Source: Chalara sp. BL73 (lineage: Eukaryota > Ascomycota > Leotiomycetes > Helotiales). From it: a stretch of 64,000 nucleotides of DNA. Position numbers and translations under genes: made by a program. The notes beneath the pieces were generated by a model, which had not been told where the DNA came from, did not search any database, and worked only from the letters and a program-made list of their open reading frames with translations. Positions 10,252 through 20,561 of this stretch are shown in pieces. The stretch is from NCBI GenBank assembly GCA_918026815.1, contig CAKJVC010000030.1, positions 372,001 to 436,000 on the forward strand. The letters run 5' to 3'. How positions within the stretch are numbered: the stretch's first letter is position 1; the number at the start of each line of letters is the position of its first letter.

Positions 10252-11230
10252 CTACAATATGCGCCTCCGTTTAGTAATCGGGCTGCTATTCAGGCTCGAG
10301 GAGCCAGGAGCACCAGCTTGCAACCTCCAAAGCTTCAAAAGGCGGAAGCTCGGACCAGACACGGTTTTCCCAGACTTGTTCGTGAAGACGTAGCTGCCAA
10401 ACCAGGCCTGAACAGCGACCTTGTCACCAGCGGCGAAGCGAGAGGCATCTATGCCATCGCCGTCTTGGTCGTCGTCCGTGGTCGTTCCGTCAAAGGTAAA
10501 AGGGAATGCGTCTCCGGGGGTAAAAGAGGGGAAAGTGATGTCCGACTCGGCCACCTTAACACGTAAGGGATTTGTAACAGTGAGATTTCTATCCCGCCGA
10601 CGAATCAAGTCTTTTAGGATTTCTAGAGATCGCTCCTCTACTTGTAATTGCAAAGAAAACTCAGGCTTGTCCTTATTGAAATTGTTCTCGGCAGTCCTGA
10701 GTGTAATGAACGGACCGAGCTGGCCTAGGAGAATAATACCTAAGGGTCCAAGTTCTTCATCATCGTATAAGTCGTTTGGGTCATTATAAGCTAGCCACAG
10801 TATTCCATTTCTACTGAAAGTCCCCCATGAAAGCTTCGGATCAAGACGTTTAAGATTCTCAACGTATACCCACTGGCCACGAAAGTAGGGAAGGTTCGGG
10901 ACACCGTCAAAGTTTAAGGTTGAAGGGGGAGTCGCTGGTCTCTTATTCGGCGACGCAAATGATGAGGGAGTGAGGGCCGAAAGGGGTGTATGTGGATCGA
11001 TCGAACTAGATTGGTAAGGGCTAGCGTAGATGCTGTCCGAGTAAGGCGGCATAGAACTCCACGGAGCCTAAGAAATCAGCAGGTAGCAATATCCGGGCAA
11101 GTGGAGAACCTACAGAGCCCCGGTCAGTAATATCAATTGTATCGTCTTTATCATCAGCGGCCTCTATAACAGGGGAACCAGCTAACGTGGCCGTGGTCCT
11201 TCCGCTCGGGGTTGTACGAGTACCAACCAT
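10252..11230 (-). CDS. Helitron-associated accessory protein, about 310 aa, two exons
   Basis: I do not recognise a named family. Exon 1 (11230-11114, 39 codons) starts MVGTRTTPSGRTT. A 46-nt intron (11068-11113, GTAGGT...CTGATTTCTTAG) joins in frame to APWSSMPPYSDSIYAS. The middle has FRGQWVYVENLKRLDPKLSWG. The C-terminal part (FAAGDKVAVQAWFGSYVF and FRLLKLWRLQ) has alternating hydrophobic residues that could form an OB-like beta-barrel. The tail is basic (ITKRRRIL, nuclear-signal-like). It lies 348 bp downstream of the Helitron RepHel gene on the same strand, so a single-strand DNA-binding partner of RepHel is a reasonable but unproven guess. No break is seen. Confidence 0.6.
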
Positions 11231-11577
11231 CGTTATACTATGGAAGTATCAACACAGAAGAATGAAAAGAATTAAAAGGAGTTAACATAGGTCATATGAG
11301 AAACAGCGAAGAAGTAAGACGTGTGTGGGAAATAAGAGGCTCCGTAGTAGAGATAAAGACAATGAAAAAGCATTATATGAAACAGCAAGTGATGGTACAG
11401 CGTTGGATAGCCGTAGCCTTAAGTGTATCAGAAACCTCGCAACAATTGCCTAAAAGGCAAAGAAAAGTAATATACCATATCTCTGTTAAGGCAAGTCTAA
11501 ATACGAGGCAGATATGATACGTAGAATGAAGCGAAGAGTAATACTCAGGGTTAAGAGAGTCATTCCATGGGGTCATA
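11231..11577. other. Spacer between Helitron genes
   Basis: No gene seen. It separates the RepHel gene from the accessory gene and should hold the promoter of the latter. Confidence 0.4.
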
Positions 11578-14500
11578 TCAAGAATCAGGTGAGCTCTCCC
11601 ACAGACTAATTGTCCGTTGTTCTAGAGCCTCAAGTCGGGCCAGTTCAACCTGGAGATCCGGGTGAGAGGCAAATGAAACGTCTTGAAGCGTGATCGGTTC
11701 TCGCAACCAGACCCCCGATAATGATTTGACCCTGCCAAGCTGAACGTTGATCGAGGTCCATTTGCCATGCTGGTCGACGCCGCGCTGCTTACCAAAGAGG
11801 AGATCTAGAATGAGGCTGACAAACGTACTACCTTGGCTTTTATAATCGGTGAAGGCGAATCCAAGCGTCAACGGGACCTGATGTCGGTAAAACGACAGGC
11901 CGGGTATGCTCGGGATCTGCCCTCTCATCTATACCAGGAAGACAGGAACCAGACCGTTGGAAATATCAGAGAATGATAGGTCATGGTCATGTGCCGGTCG
12001 AACGAGGACACATAGCGGAGGAACTGTATACAGAATGAACTGATCATCAAGTTCGATCCACGAGCCTATCGCCGTCGTTATGTCTTTGTTAGCAAATCAG
12101 ACCTGCAAGAACGAGAACTGCTTATGTACCTCGCACGTCTGTATCCAATATTACTTCTTCGACAGTCCCTCTCATCCCATTGACTAGACCGGCATACGTA
12201 TTCGTATTCTGCTGGAGCATAATAGGCATATCCTTTGTAAAGGCAAAGAAGCCTGGACCTTTGAGGTATCCCTGCTCACCGACCTGGTATATCATCCTAA
12301 GCAGCGTAAAGGGATCCATATTCGTTCCTGTAGGTGCATCGTGTCTGGCGGGAAAGAGATAGATTTTCTGGTTTCGTTTTTTGGCGAATGCTTGGAGATG
12401 TATTAGGTTAGCTTCTTCACGTACACGATTGAGTCGTATGATGGCCCATTCTGGTGGCGTCTCCCCGTTTGCAAGTCTGTTTTCGACAGTACATGAATTA
12501 AGAGTGGCGACATCGTCCTCTGTCAAAGTAGCGGACCTTGCTCTCTGGAGTAAATCCTGAAATGCGAGATCTTCTGCTTGACGCATCTGCTCCGTCAGGA
12601 ATACCACCGGATTAAATTGACCCCAGATAGATTTCCCCGACCGCAGGACAGTAATATCGTCACTGGTTTGGCTCCATATAGCATGACCGCGGACCGGCCT
12701 AAACTGATTGAAATCTCCAAGGAATATGACGATAGGTAGGCCACCAAAAACCGTATCGGACGCTCGATCCAAGTCCCAGATGGCATTGCACCGCTCGTTA
12801 ATCTGAACCAGGTTCTCCAGACTAACCATACTAATCTCGTCTAGGATCAGGATCTTTTTATGAGAAAGTCTCGACCTCGTCGCTTGACGTACAGGTTGGT
12901 TCCCATTGTTCCCAAAACCAAGAGCGGAATGGTAAGTAGCGCCGCTGACATTCGCAGCGGCGGCCCCAGTCGAAGCGGTGAGGAGAACGTCATCATGTTT
13001 TCGCATTATCGATAGACCAAACATAAAAGCTTTGATAAGGTGGGTCTTGCCAACTCCGCCGACACCGCCAAGATAAAGTAAGAACTGGTCACGAACAGAA
13101 TTGATCCGAACAGGGTGCAGAATGCGGAGAAAGAGTTCCCTAATAACCATCCCCTGCTTTTGGTTTAGAGGATATTGGCCAGTGATCAGAGCAAGCAAAT
13201 TCTCGAGGGACGGATCAGCTTGAAACGAAGCCTGTAGATATCGTATAGAAGCCATGGATTCTCTGCTGTCAGCAATGATTGGAACCAGAGCAGCTTCTGG
13301 GTCACTTCTCTCGACTTCGGAGATGTTAGCTTCGACATCGAAGTCGTCGTCAAAACTTAATTTATCCTGGTCTTTAAAGGCCTTCAACTCTCTGACCCAT
13401 GTTTTGACTAGAGAGCTAGGGGCAAACTGGGTGCCATGCAGTAGAGGGTTCCGGGAAAATCGCAACGACGAGAGGCCACTAGTAGTAATACCAGGGAACG
13501 CTAACGCAGCCTGGAGCAGGTTGTTCTCGGTTGGTTGGAGTGTCGCAAAGTTGAAGTCTACATTAGCTTCTTCGTCATCGTTATAGATATCATGGTCTAT
13601 AGTTTCGAGATAGTCATCAAACTCTATCCCACGCTCCTTTCTGTCCTGGTCCGCTGCTTCTTTGCTCCGCCGAAGGAGCATGACGTTCTCGGATAGCTGG
13701 ACCAGATACGGAGGGAGAGAAGGGGCAAGGAAGCTCCATAGCCATGTGTTTTTGTATTGTGCAGCACGGAGTGATACGATGTGGTTACCTCGGAGGCCGC
13801 GGAGGCTATTCCATGGGTAGAATAGACCGAGGAGAACCTCGTGTATCTCGTCTTGTGTCCTTAGTGTGGTATCCAGAATATCGTTATCCTGCTCTGACAT
13901 AGAAGTAAAACTGCCACACAGGGAAGGGGTCCTTAACGACTTTAGAGAACTGACAGAGACTTGGATATGAGTCGTATGTAGCGCGTGAGAAGGATCAAAA
14001 GGAAAACAGAACGCTCGACCTTTAGCGCCTTTAAACGTCTGTACGAAGATTTGGGACGCATATTCGTAGAAACATAAATGAGCAAGTCTAGCGCCTCGAT
14101 GTTCATAGTTCTCATATATAGACGGGCGGCGAGTACGACCATCAAAGTTAGTATACTGATTTGCTGTTTCTTCTATCCCTTCAGAGCTAGTCGCGTCTAA
14201 CAAGCTGCTTAGAACCCTCCGGACGTTTATTTTGACCCAGTAAAAGTTGATCGTGACAGACTTGTCGCTCTTTGGAATATAAGCCGAAGGCTGTCCAAGC
14301 AAGAAGTGAGCCACCGCTGGAGCGCCGACCTCTACATCTCTCGTAAAGCGATTATAGGCTTTTAATGCAAATTTAGACATATCAAGTGGTTCTGGAGCTG
14401 CTAAGCCGCTATCCTCCGCAGCTGCTGCTTCGGCCGTCTCTTGGGCCTTCTTTAATACAGCCGCAGCGAGCACAAGCTGACCTCGATCAACCTGAGCTTT

Positions 14501-15457
14501 CGTCGCGTAGTTTGTCATATAGTAGACGGCGGCAAGAACTTTAGGGGATGACGGGGTGAAGTTAACATCATGGTTGCATCTTATCGCAGATGCAATGACA
14601 GGGTTGTACTTGTTCACAAATGGGTGATTCCTCTCCATCCGTATATAACCCTCTTCCGTAACTATAGATTCTAGAACAAGTGGCCTTGGGAACAGAAACC
14701 GGCATATCTGCAAAGGCGACTGCTTCTGAGTATCTGGACGTTGAGGAGTGTTATCAGCGTCCGTTGCCATCCCTTCCATCTGTACAATCGGAGCAGATTT
14801 CGCCTTCGCACGTGATCTTCGACCTTTGTTCTGGTATTTGGTACAGGTTTTGCTATGGGCATGCATCTGAACTCGGGCTGCCACATTATTTGAGTCGATA
14901 TCAAGAGCATTTTGGAATTCAGCCGGGGTCATATCTTCTGATAGAGCAAAAACGGATGTGCCAGGAGTCTCTGATTGGAATTGTTGACCAAGACTAATAT
15001 CTACTGTCTCTCTGACTATCGAGCGGATATAAGAAATAACGCGGCCCTTGAATTCTGGATCAGACTTTAACCTCTGAGATAAACTCGCAGCGCCAAAGTT
15101 TCCAGCAAGCCAGGCAAATCCGTGGAGGTGTAGCATCATCCGTGTCGTCGACTCAACTATTCCAAAATGAGAAGTGATCGTACCGAAGATACCAGGTTCC
15201 TTGGAAAGCGTCCTGAAGAAGCAGCTAAAGAACGAAGTCACGACGACATGAAAGAACTGAGCGACGAGACTCGGTTTCTTGATGGTGAGCTGTAAGAGCT
15301 TTGACTTGACACCTGGCTCATCCAGCGAGATTTCTTCACTAGGAAGTCTGACTACAAAGATATTACCAATATCTTTAGGGTTAAGCGTAAACCAAATAAG
15401 CGGAAGTCCAAGACGGCCGATCTTGCCGAATATTAGGTCCTGAATTCTTCTCTCCAA
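11578..15457 (-). pseudogene. Helitron RepHel (HUH replicase plus PIF1-like helicase), 5'-truncated, one nonsense codon
   Basis: Rolling-circle transposase. From 15457: Rep part with LIWFTLNPKDIGN, the HUH motif HLHGFAW (about 110-116) and the tyrosine motif YYMTNYATK (311-319). The PIF1-type helicase follows, with Walker A GGVGGVGKT (about 795), Walker B ILILDEISM, FLGDFNQFRPV and the late motif AFTDYKSQGSTF. A 64-nt intron (12066-12129, branch GCTAAC) keeps the frame into GSWIELDDQFILYTVPPLC. A TAG (11929-11931) then interrupts the last exon, most simply CAG (Gln) with C-to-T at CpA. The usual N-terminal zinc-finger-like region is missing because the frame stops at 15457 beside foreign transposase sequence. 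Probably inactive. Confidence 0.88.
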
Positions 15458-15473
15458 AGGACTCTGGATTGAA

Positions 15474-15765
15474 TGATGATATGATTCTGCGCTATGGGAT
15501 TAAGCAGTACGCTCGACATGGTGATGCTGCCTCTGCTGATCGCTCTGCCGAAACGCAGCGTATTATGAAGGAAATCCGGCAGACTTGCGAGCAATATCAA
15601 GCTAAAGATGTTTTTAATAATGATGAAACTGGGTACCACCGGAAAGCGTGCCCTACGCGCGGGCTGGCCACTGCAAAGGCTCCTGGTAAAAAGCAAGAAA
15701 AAGCTAGGATTTCCGTTCTTTTGACTTGTAACGCTGATGGCTCAGAAAAGCTCCCTATTTCTATA
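15474..15765 (+). pseudogene. Fragment of a pogo/Tigger-like transposase
   Basis: About 97 codons resembling the middle of a CENP-B/Tigger-type transposase: RSAETQRIMKEIRQTCEQYQ, then NNDETGYHRKACPTRG holding the first catalytic Asp, then EKARISVLLTCNADGSEKLP. It starts where the Helitron coding sequence breaks off and ends abruptly at 15765 against an unrelated inverted fragment. The other catalytic residues are missing. Confidence 0.78.
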
Positions 15766-16140
15766 GCCTCATTTTGCGCCTCTTTTATATCTTTAATCCC
15801 TGCAAACTTGGAATTTGGACTAGTCCTAACCTTCCTTCTTTTTTTTTGGCCTAGCCTTCTCTAATTGAACTTCTAAAGAGTGGATTTTAGGCTCATGGTC
15901 TGCTAAAATACTCTCTTGTTTTTCAAAACTCTTTATAATCTTCCAAAATAAAAGTCTTTGCGTCGGATGACCTTGGTTCTGAAGCATTTGAAACTCAGCC
16001 GCCTGGGCTTTGATCTCAGTCGATTTTTTAGGCGTAGACCAAATAGTTTGATCCCAATCGACTTTAGAACCCTTAATCGAGCTTTGCACAGCCTGAGGGG
16101 TTTCTTTAGCGATATTGCTATTGTAACAGATAGAGGGTAG
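15766..16140 (-). pseudogene. C-terminal fragment of a Fot1-like transposase (family 3)
   Basis: Reads leftward through PKKSTEIKAQAAEFQMLQNQ, QRLLFWKIIKSFEKQES and IHSLEVQLEKARPKKKK, then shifts frame into SPNSKFAGIKDIKEAQ. This matches the C-terminal coiled-coil part of the family at 36613-38113 and 20562-21010. The catalytic domain is absent. Confidence 0.75.
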
Positions 16141-16430
16141 CAGGAGGGATTGCAATATAACAGATGAGAATACGTGACTAGCGATGTAGTTGCAATAGTA
16201 ATGAATTGATATCAGGAGTATGCTTGTAAGTCTAACAGGAGAAAAACTCAAGCTTGCTTTGTTCAGAGAGCTCTAGCTGTTCCTTATATCTTTAACTGTG
16301 CTGTAGCTATAAGCCTGTGGCTGGCCATGGGCGGAGCGTGCCGCTTGCAAGCCTGAAAGTACTACAGCTGAAAAGCCTTCGGCTGGCTGTTAGGCTGTCA
16401 CGATGGCCGTCTTTAACCGACCCTGGCTGT

Positions 16431-16749
16431 TACAGATACACGATTCCCCCCTGCTTACTACACGAACCCCCCTTCCCCCCTCCCCCCCCCCCCCTTCCCC
16501 CCCCTTTGTCTTTCCCCAGTTTTCTTATGATTTTGCAAAGTGTCATGTGAATTTTGAATTTTGAATTTTATAAAGTCAACGGTTAGGGTTAGGGTTAGTT
16601 TCGGGGGGTTTGGGGGTGTCCGACCCCCCATATCCCATATTAGAGTATATTGTAGCAAAAAGCTGAAGTTGAAGTTGAAAGTTGAAGACGACAAAAAGGG
16701 GGGGGGGGGGATCGTGTAGTAAGCAGGGGGGAGTTCGTGTATCACTCGC
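16431..16749. mobile_element. MULE-related MITE with homopolymer C/G arms
   Basis: The right end (GATCGTGTAGTAAGCAGGGG...GTGTATCACTCGCC) and the inverted left end (ATACACGATTCCCCCCTGCT) match the inverted ends of the MULE at 47681-50390. Inside the ends are runs of C on the left and G on the right. There is no coding capacity. The left terminus is diverged and I could not identify a target duplication, so the exact left edge is uncertain. Confidence 0.75.
16583..16598 (+). repeat. Interstitial telomere-like tract
   Basis: TTAGGGTTAGGGTTAG, the canonical fungal telomere repeat, sits inside the MULE-related MITE and is followed by G-rich sequence. It is short enough to be chance. Confidence 0.6.
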
Positions 16750-16989
16750 CCTGTAGTGGAGTGATGTTCTAGCGCGTATTGATGTGCATTAGCGTGCTTA
16801 CATTAGACCGTATTTCATTCTGGAGGCTGCCTCTCTCGTTCCCTCCCTATCACCATCACTCATCGAAGCTATCTCCAAAACCTCAACTTCAATCGACAAT
16901 CCTACTGACTGCCTTTATTAGCGCGTTCATCACATCGCTTCTCCGCCGCAATCGGACACGTCTCATACAACCTTCGGATAAACACGGCA

Positions 16990-18063
16990 ATGGAGTCAGT
17001 CATAGGAGCGGGCATTCTAGGCGACCTGAAATACAACGAGAGCCAGCACGGTTGGGCAATTGAACTCGGCCAATGGCTTGGAAGCTTTATCCTTGCTTTT
17101 ACGAGGGAGAATCTAGACGATATTGGCATGGACATTGCTTCGACACGCCAGAAAGCCACCGCAGCCATTGATCGGATACTATCGAGTCACAGCATTCCCC
17201 TAGCCGCATCTACCGTTTTGGATTCTAGCGGTGACGACGCGGTGCACGCCGCGAAGGTACTTTTAGATGTGGTACAATCTCTAAAGGGAACTGCCGTTTC
17301 TGCTCTTGTGCTTATCGGTCAATGTACACTCGCCCTAAGATCGATTACTGGGCCAGGTTTCGCCGAAAGCTCGGCTCGAGCACATCTTAGAGATGTCGAC
17401 CATCGCTGCCCTGAGTTGGGGATAGTGACAGAGGCCTTCGGGAAGATTCTTCTCCGACAACAGGCGGATGATTTAACCGCCGCCGGGGTTAGCAGACTCC
17501 TTGTGCAGCTTTCACAACCTCTCAGCCTGCTCATTATGTCATCCGACCCCCGAAATACCGACCGGCTTCGACTTGCTGAAGAACGTCGCGAGTTGGAAGA
17601 TGCTATATTACGCACCCGTTTTCGAGGATCATTGGAGCTTCACGATGTGGCTAGTTGTCGCGTGCGAGACATTACATCTGCTCTTGACAGACACACTCCG
17701 AACATTCTCCATTTTAGTGGTCATGGAGACAATTCAGCTTTGTTCTTTGAAAACGACAAAGGAGAAGCCACGGCCGTGGAGAAAACTGCACTTGCTGAGC
17801 TATTAGTCACGCAAAGGAGCCTCAAAATTGTCATTCTGAACGCATGCTATTCTGAGGATCAGGGGCAAGCGATTGCTGACGCAGTTGGATATGTTATTGG
17901 AATGGAGGGTTCTATCTTGGATGAAGACTCAATTGCTTTCTCTAGAGAGTTCTACACAGCTTTAGGACACGGACGCACGTTTGAAGATGCATATAACAGA
18001 GCAAGAGTAGCAATCGGTCTGACAACGACTCTGAAATCGCATTTTCTGAAACGAAATGCTTAG
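16990..18063 (+). CDS. CHAT-domain caspase-like protease, 357 aa
   Basis: Cysteine peptidase domain of the clan CD/CHAT type, found in immune and cell-death systems of bacteria and fungi. The C-terminal half begins LLIMSSDPRNTDRLRLAEE. It has the catalytic His in LHFSGHG (His245) and the catalytic Cys in VILNACYSE (Cys286), followed by YVIGMEGSILDEDSIAFS. Residues 1-180 are mostly helical in character and I do not recognise them; they may be an effector-associated or adaptor region. No TPR, NB-ARC or WD repeats are attached, unlike many fungal relatives. The frame is intact in a neighbourhood full of pseudogenes. A solo LTR inserted 95 bp downstream. The protease call is strong; the partner and substrate are unknown. 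Confidence 0.85.
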   Translation: MESVIGAGILGDLKYNESQHGWAIELGQWLGSFILAFTRENLDDIGMDIASTRQKATAAIDRILSSHSIPLAASTVLDSSGDDAVHAAKVLLDVVQSLKGTAVSALVLIGQCTLALRSITGPGFAESSARAHLRDVDHRCPELGIVTEAFGKILLRQQADDLTAAGVSRLLVQLSQPLSLLIMSSDPRNTDRLRLAEERRELEDAILRTRFRGSLELHDVASCRVRDITSALDRHTPNILHFSGHGDNSALFFENDKGEATAVEKTALAELLVTQRSLKIVILNACYSEDQGQAIADAVGYVIGMEGSILDEDSIAFSREFYTALGHGRTFEDAYNRARVAIGLTTTLKSHFLKRNA

Positions 18064-18157
18064 ATGCTATGCTGTGGTGATGGCCGTCTTCACTGTACTG
18101 TGTGCCGGTGCGACTGAAAAAGCACGTGGTGTCTCGTCGAATGGTTGTCAGCGGTAT

Positions 18158-18414
18158 TGTTGAACAGGCTAGGTCTAAGGATCATACCTAGCCTATTGGG
18201 GAAGTTCTGAATACGCATGCGTATGCACATACGTATTTTAGCTTTGATGACGAATCTACTGACGTATGTGTTACGTCGTATGTGATACTCACGTGTGAGT
18301 ATCACATCTCTATAAGTAGAGAGATCCTTTACTGTAGTTCGTAGTTCTATAACCTTCGGCAATTGACTCGTTTTACCCCATACTCTCTGAAGGCCACGGG
18401 ACTCTCTTTCTACA
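18158..18414 (-). mobile_element. Solo LTR, family A, inverted copy
   Basis: 257-bp unit running TGTTGAACAGGCTAGG to CTCTCTTTCTACA, inverted relative to 1169-1431. It is flanked by GGTAT at 18153-18157 and 18415-18419, a perfect 5-bp duplication. Confidence 0.87.
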
Positions 18415-18963
18415 GGTATCATCTGAGCATGTAGCATTAACTTAGCAAAGCATTTTTCCGCCATCTCCCAAGCATGAGGCCCAACAAGAGTCTCATTTCT
18501 ACATGCAGGGACAAATTGCCTCCGCCGGAAGAGGTACAGTAGAACCTCCATATAAGCATACGGTCGGGGACCGTATTTCGTAAGCATATAATGAGGTATG
18601 CTTATATAAACGACTGGACATGGAAGTAGAGCAGGCAACTAACTCTCTACAATAGGAACTCCCATTTTTCTTCTTTTATTCCGACTAACCCTTTATCACC
18701 CTCGTGTCCCCAGCAGGTCTCGCTTCAGTCGCCGACAATAGGACATTGAACACTTGGAGGAATGAACTTAAAGTTAACTTGCTACTAACTACGCACGAGA
18801 CCACGTTGAATATGTGTTACTGAAATTGGAAAATATAAATAGAAGCAGTTCTGTATGGGCTTCAGGAGGCATTAGAAACACCGAAAGAAGCGTATTATGT
18901 AATATAGAATATGGCCCTTTAGGCTTAGCCGGGCGCAATAAACTACTACTACTACAATTGCGC

Positions 18964-19125
18964 CGAGTGGGAGGGCTAGAGCATAGAGGAGGGCTCATTG
19001 TCTAATTTTAGTTTAAATACCTGCCTGTCCAATACTTGCGGTTAAGGAAAAACGCCAAGTACCTTTGTATATTCAAGGCTTATAGCCTCTAGTTTCTAGG
19101 AGTTTACTCCTAGCGTCCTATCTTC
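18964..19125 (+). repeat. Dispersed repeat, also at 58048-58215 (inverted)
   Basis: Shares with the reverse complement of 58048-58215 a long stretch including GGAGGGCTAGAGCATAGAGG, CAATACTTGCGGTTAAGGAA and CTAGGAGTTTACTCCTAGCG. The element class is unknown; no ends with target duplication were found. Confidence 0.7.
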
Positions 19126-19375
19126 GAATTCGGAGTAGGCCACGTGCTTCGCGCGAGCCTTAGACAGACGTAAAATAATACTACTACTACTACTACTACC
19201 CCAGGGTACATGTATTGGAACCCTATTCTTAAAGCTGTACCATTACGGCCGGCCGTACCGTGTTATACCGTACCGTACCGTAATTTACGCCGTGGTATTT
19301 TTACGGCCACACTACTGGCTACACTGTCGAGAACTCAATCCTAGGCGCCGGGAATACGCCCACATGCGGATGTGA

Positions 19376-19430
19376 TCAATCGAAGGCTTTTCACCCGTGT
19401 GGGCCTCCTCGGGTGAAATCCTTCGATTGA
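19376..19430. repeat. Hairpin of about 20-bp imperfect stem
   Basis: TCAATCGAAGG and TTCACCCG on the left pair with CGGGTGAA and CCTTCGATTGA on the right across a 12-nt loop. CTAG follows 3 nt later. It could be a structured transcript or a transposon end; no other support. Confidence 0.6.
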
Positions 19431-20157
19431 TAGCTAGGCGGGTAAGAAGCCTAGAGGCATAAAATAAACACCGAGTAGCCCTGCTTGATCTAGGGTCAAG
19501 TGGTTTTAGGAGTTGTTTTTCCTGACAGGGCAGTATCTGGCGTTTGGTCAGTGTAGCGATGTGGAAATAAGGGCCAATTACCTACTAAGTACTGCGTCGA
19601 ATGACGGTTTATTTGGGCACTATGCTGTTGATGATAGCTAGAGAAATAAGCTGGGATAGGGTATACTATCTGAGGATTAGGTACTCGTGGCCCCTAGGCG
19701 GGAGGACCTAGTAGTGTTACATAGTCACGGACTCATGCAGCACGAATCAAATCAATCAGTCAAAAATGGGCAAAGAATGACAAGAAGTGCCAGAGTAATC
19801 CGTCACGCCAAGCTTGGGCTAAATTGGGCGCGCAGAGTCCTGCATAGGTGTGTTTCAGTACTCATATTGCGCTGCCCAGTAGAGAGACTTGAAATCACGA
19901 AGCTTCGCGAACTTATTGTTGCGCGTTTAGAAGGTTATCGTTCGCGTAGGTTGCAAAAAGTTTGTATCCCGGTCAGCTCTACTCTCTAGTTCCTTACGTG
20001 GAAACGGCCGTACCTCACACGAGCTTCCCCAAAAAAGTAATAGTTCTTAAGCTGAGCGTACCTAACTATTAGGACAAAGCTTCTCACTGGAGAACCTAAA
20101 CAAGTCTAGCGGGACTGGTCTAGGGAAAACCCCATACTAGTCGAGTGACAACTATTG

Positions 20158-20448
20158 ACCGCTGTACCTTCGTAAAGTCTAGCGGGGCGGCTTCAGGGGA
20201 AAATCCTCTGTCGAGTCACAAACAAAATGACGTGTGATTAGGCTTCTTTCTGCCTTGAGAGTGTGCCGCCCGTTGGTTCTGATGTCATGAAACATCCTGA
20301 ATCATTTAGAGCCAATGAACATGCATGTGCTACCCATATGCACAAGGTGAGTCACTAGCAGTCAATTGGCAAGTAGTAAACGGCTTCGCGCAGAAACCAA
20401 CCGGCTGAAAGGGGGCTGGTAACTACTTACTTACGAAGGTACAGCGGT
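20158..20448. mobile_element. Possible MITE with 18-bp perfect inverted ends
   Basis: ACCGCTGTACCTTCGTAA at 20158-20175 is the exact reverse complement of 20431-20448. The 291-bp span has no coding capacity. The flanks (TATTG and TATTA) suggest but do not prove a target duplication. Confidence 0.55.
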
Positions 20449-20561
20449 TATTATTTGTAGATAGGCTAGCAAGGGTATCAACCCTGCTCATTATACTTTA
20501 CATTATTAGGTAGCATAGCAAAAACGCAACAACCAACTTTCTCTTCATAGTACTGCCTCAT

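Larger units (their letters stand above)
18420..20561. other. Repeat-rich region without a supported gene
   Basis: Contains a dispersed repeat (18964-19125), an ACT triplet run near 19180, TACCG-type repeats near 19245-19285, a strong hairpin (19376-19430), two related stretches starting AAGTCTAGCGGG at about 20102 and 20175, and an inverted-repeat unit (20158-20448). Reading frames here, including about 100 codons at 19687-19989, show no recognisable domain. Confidence 0.5.

Noticed and set aside
19687..19989. 100-codon frame in the repeat region
   Set aside because: Basic, low-confidence composition with no domain and no intron or promoter signals.
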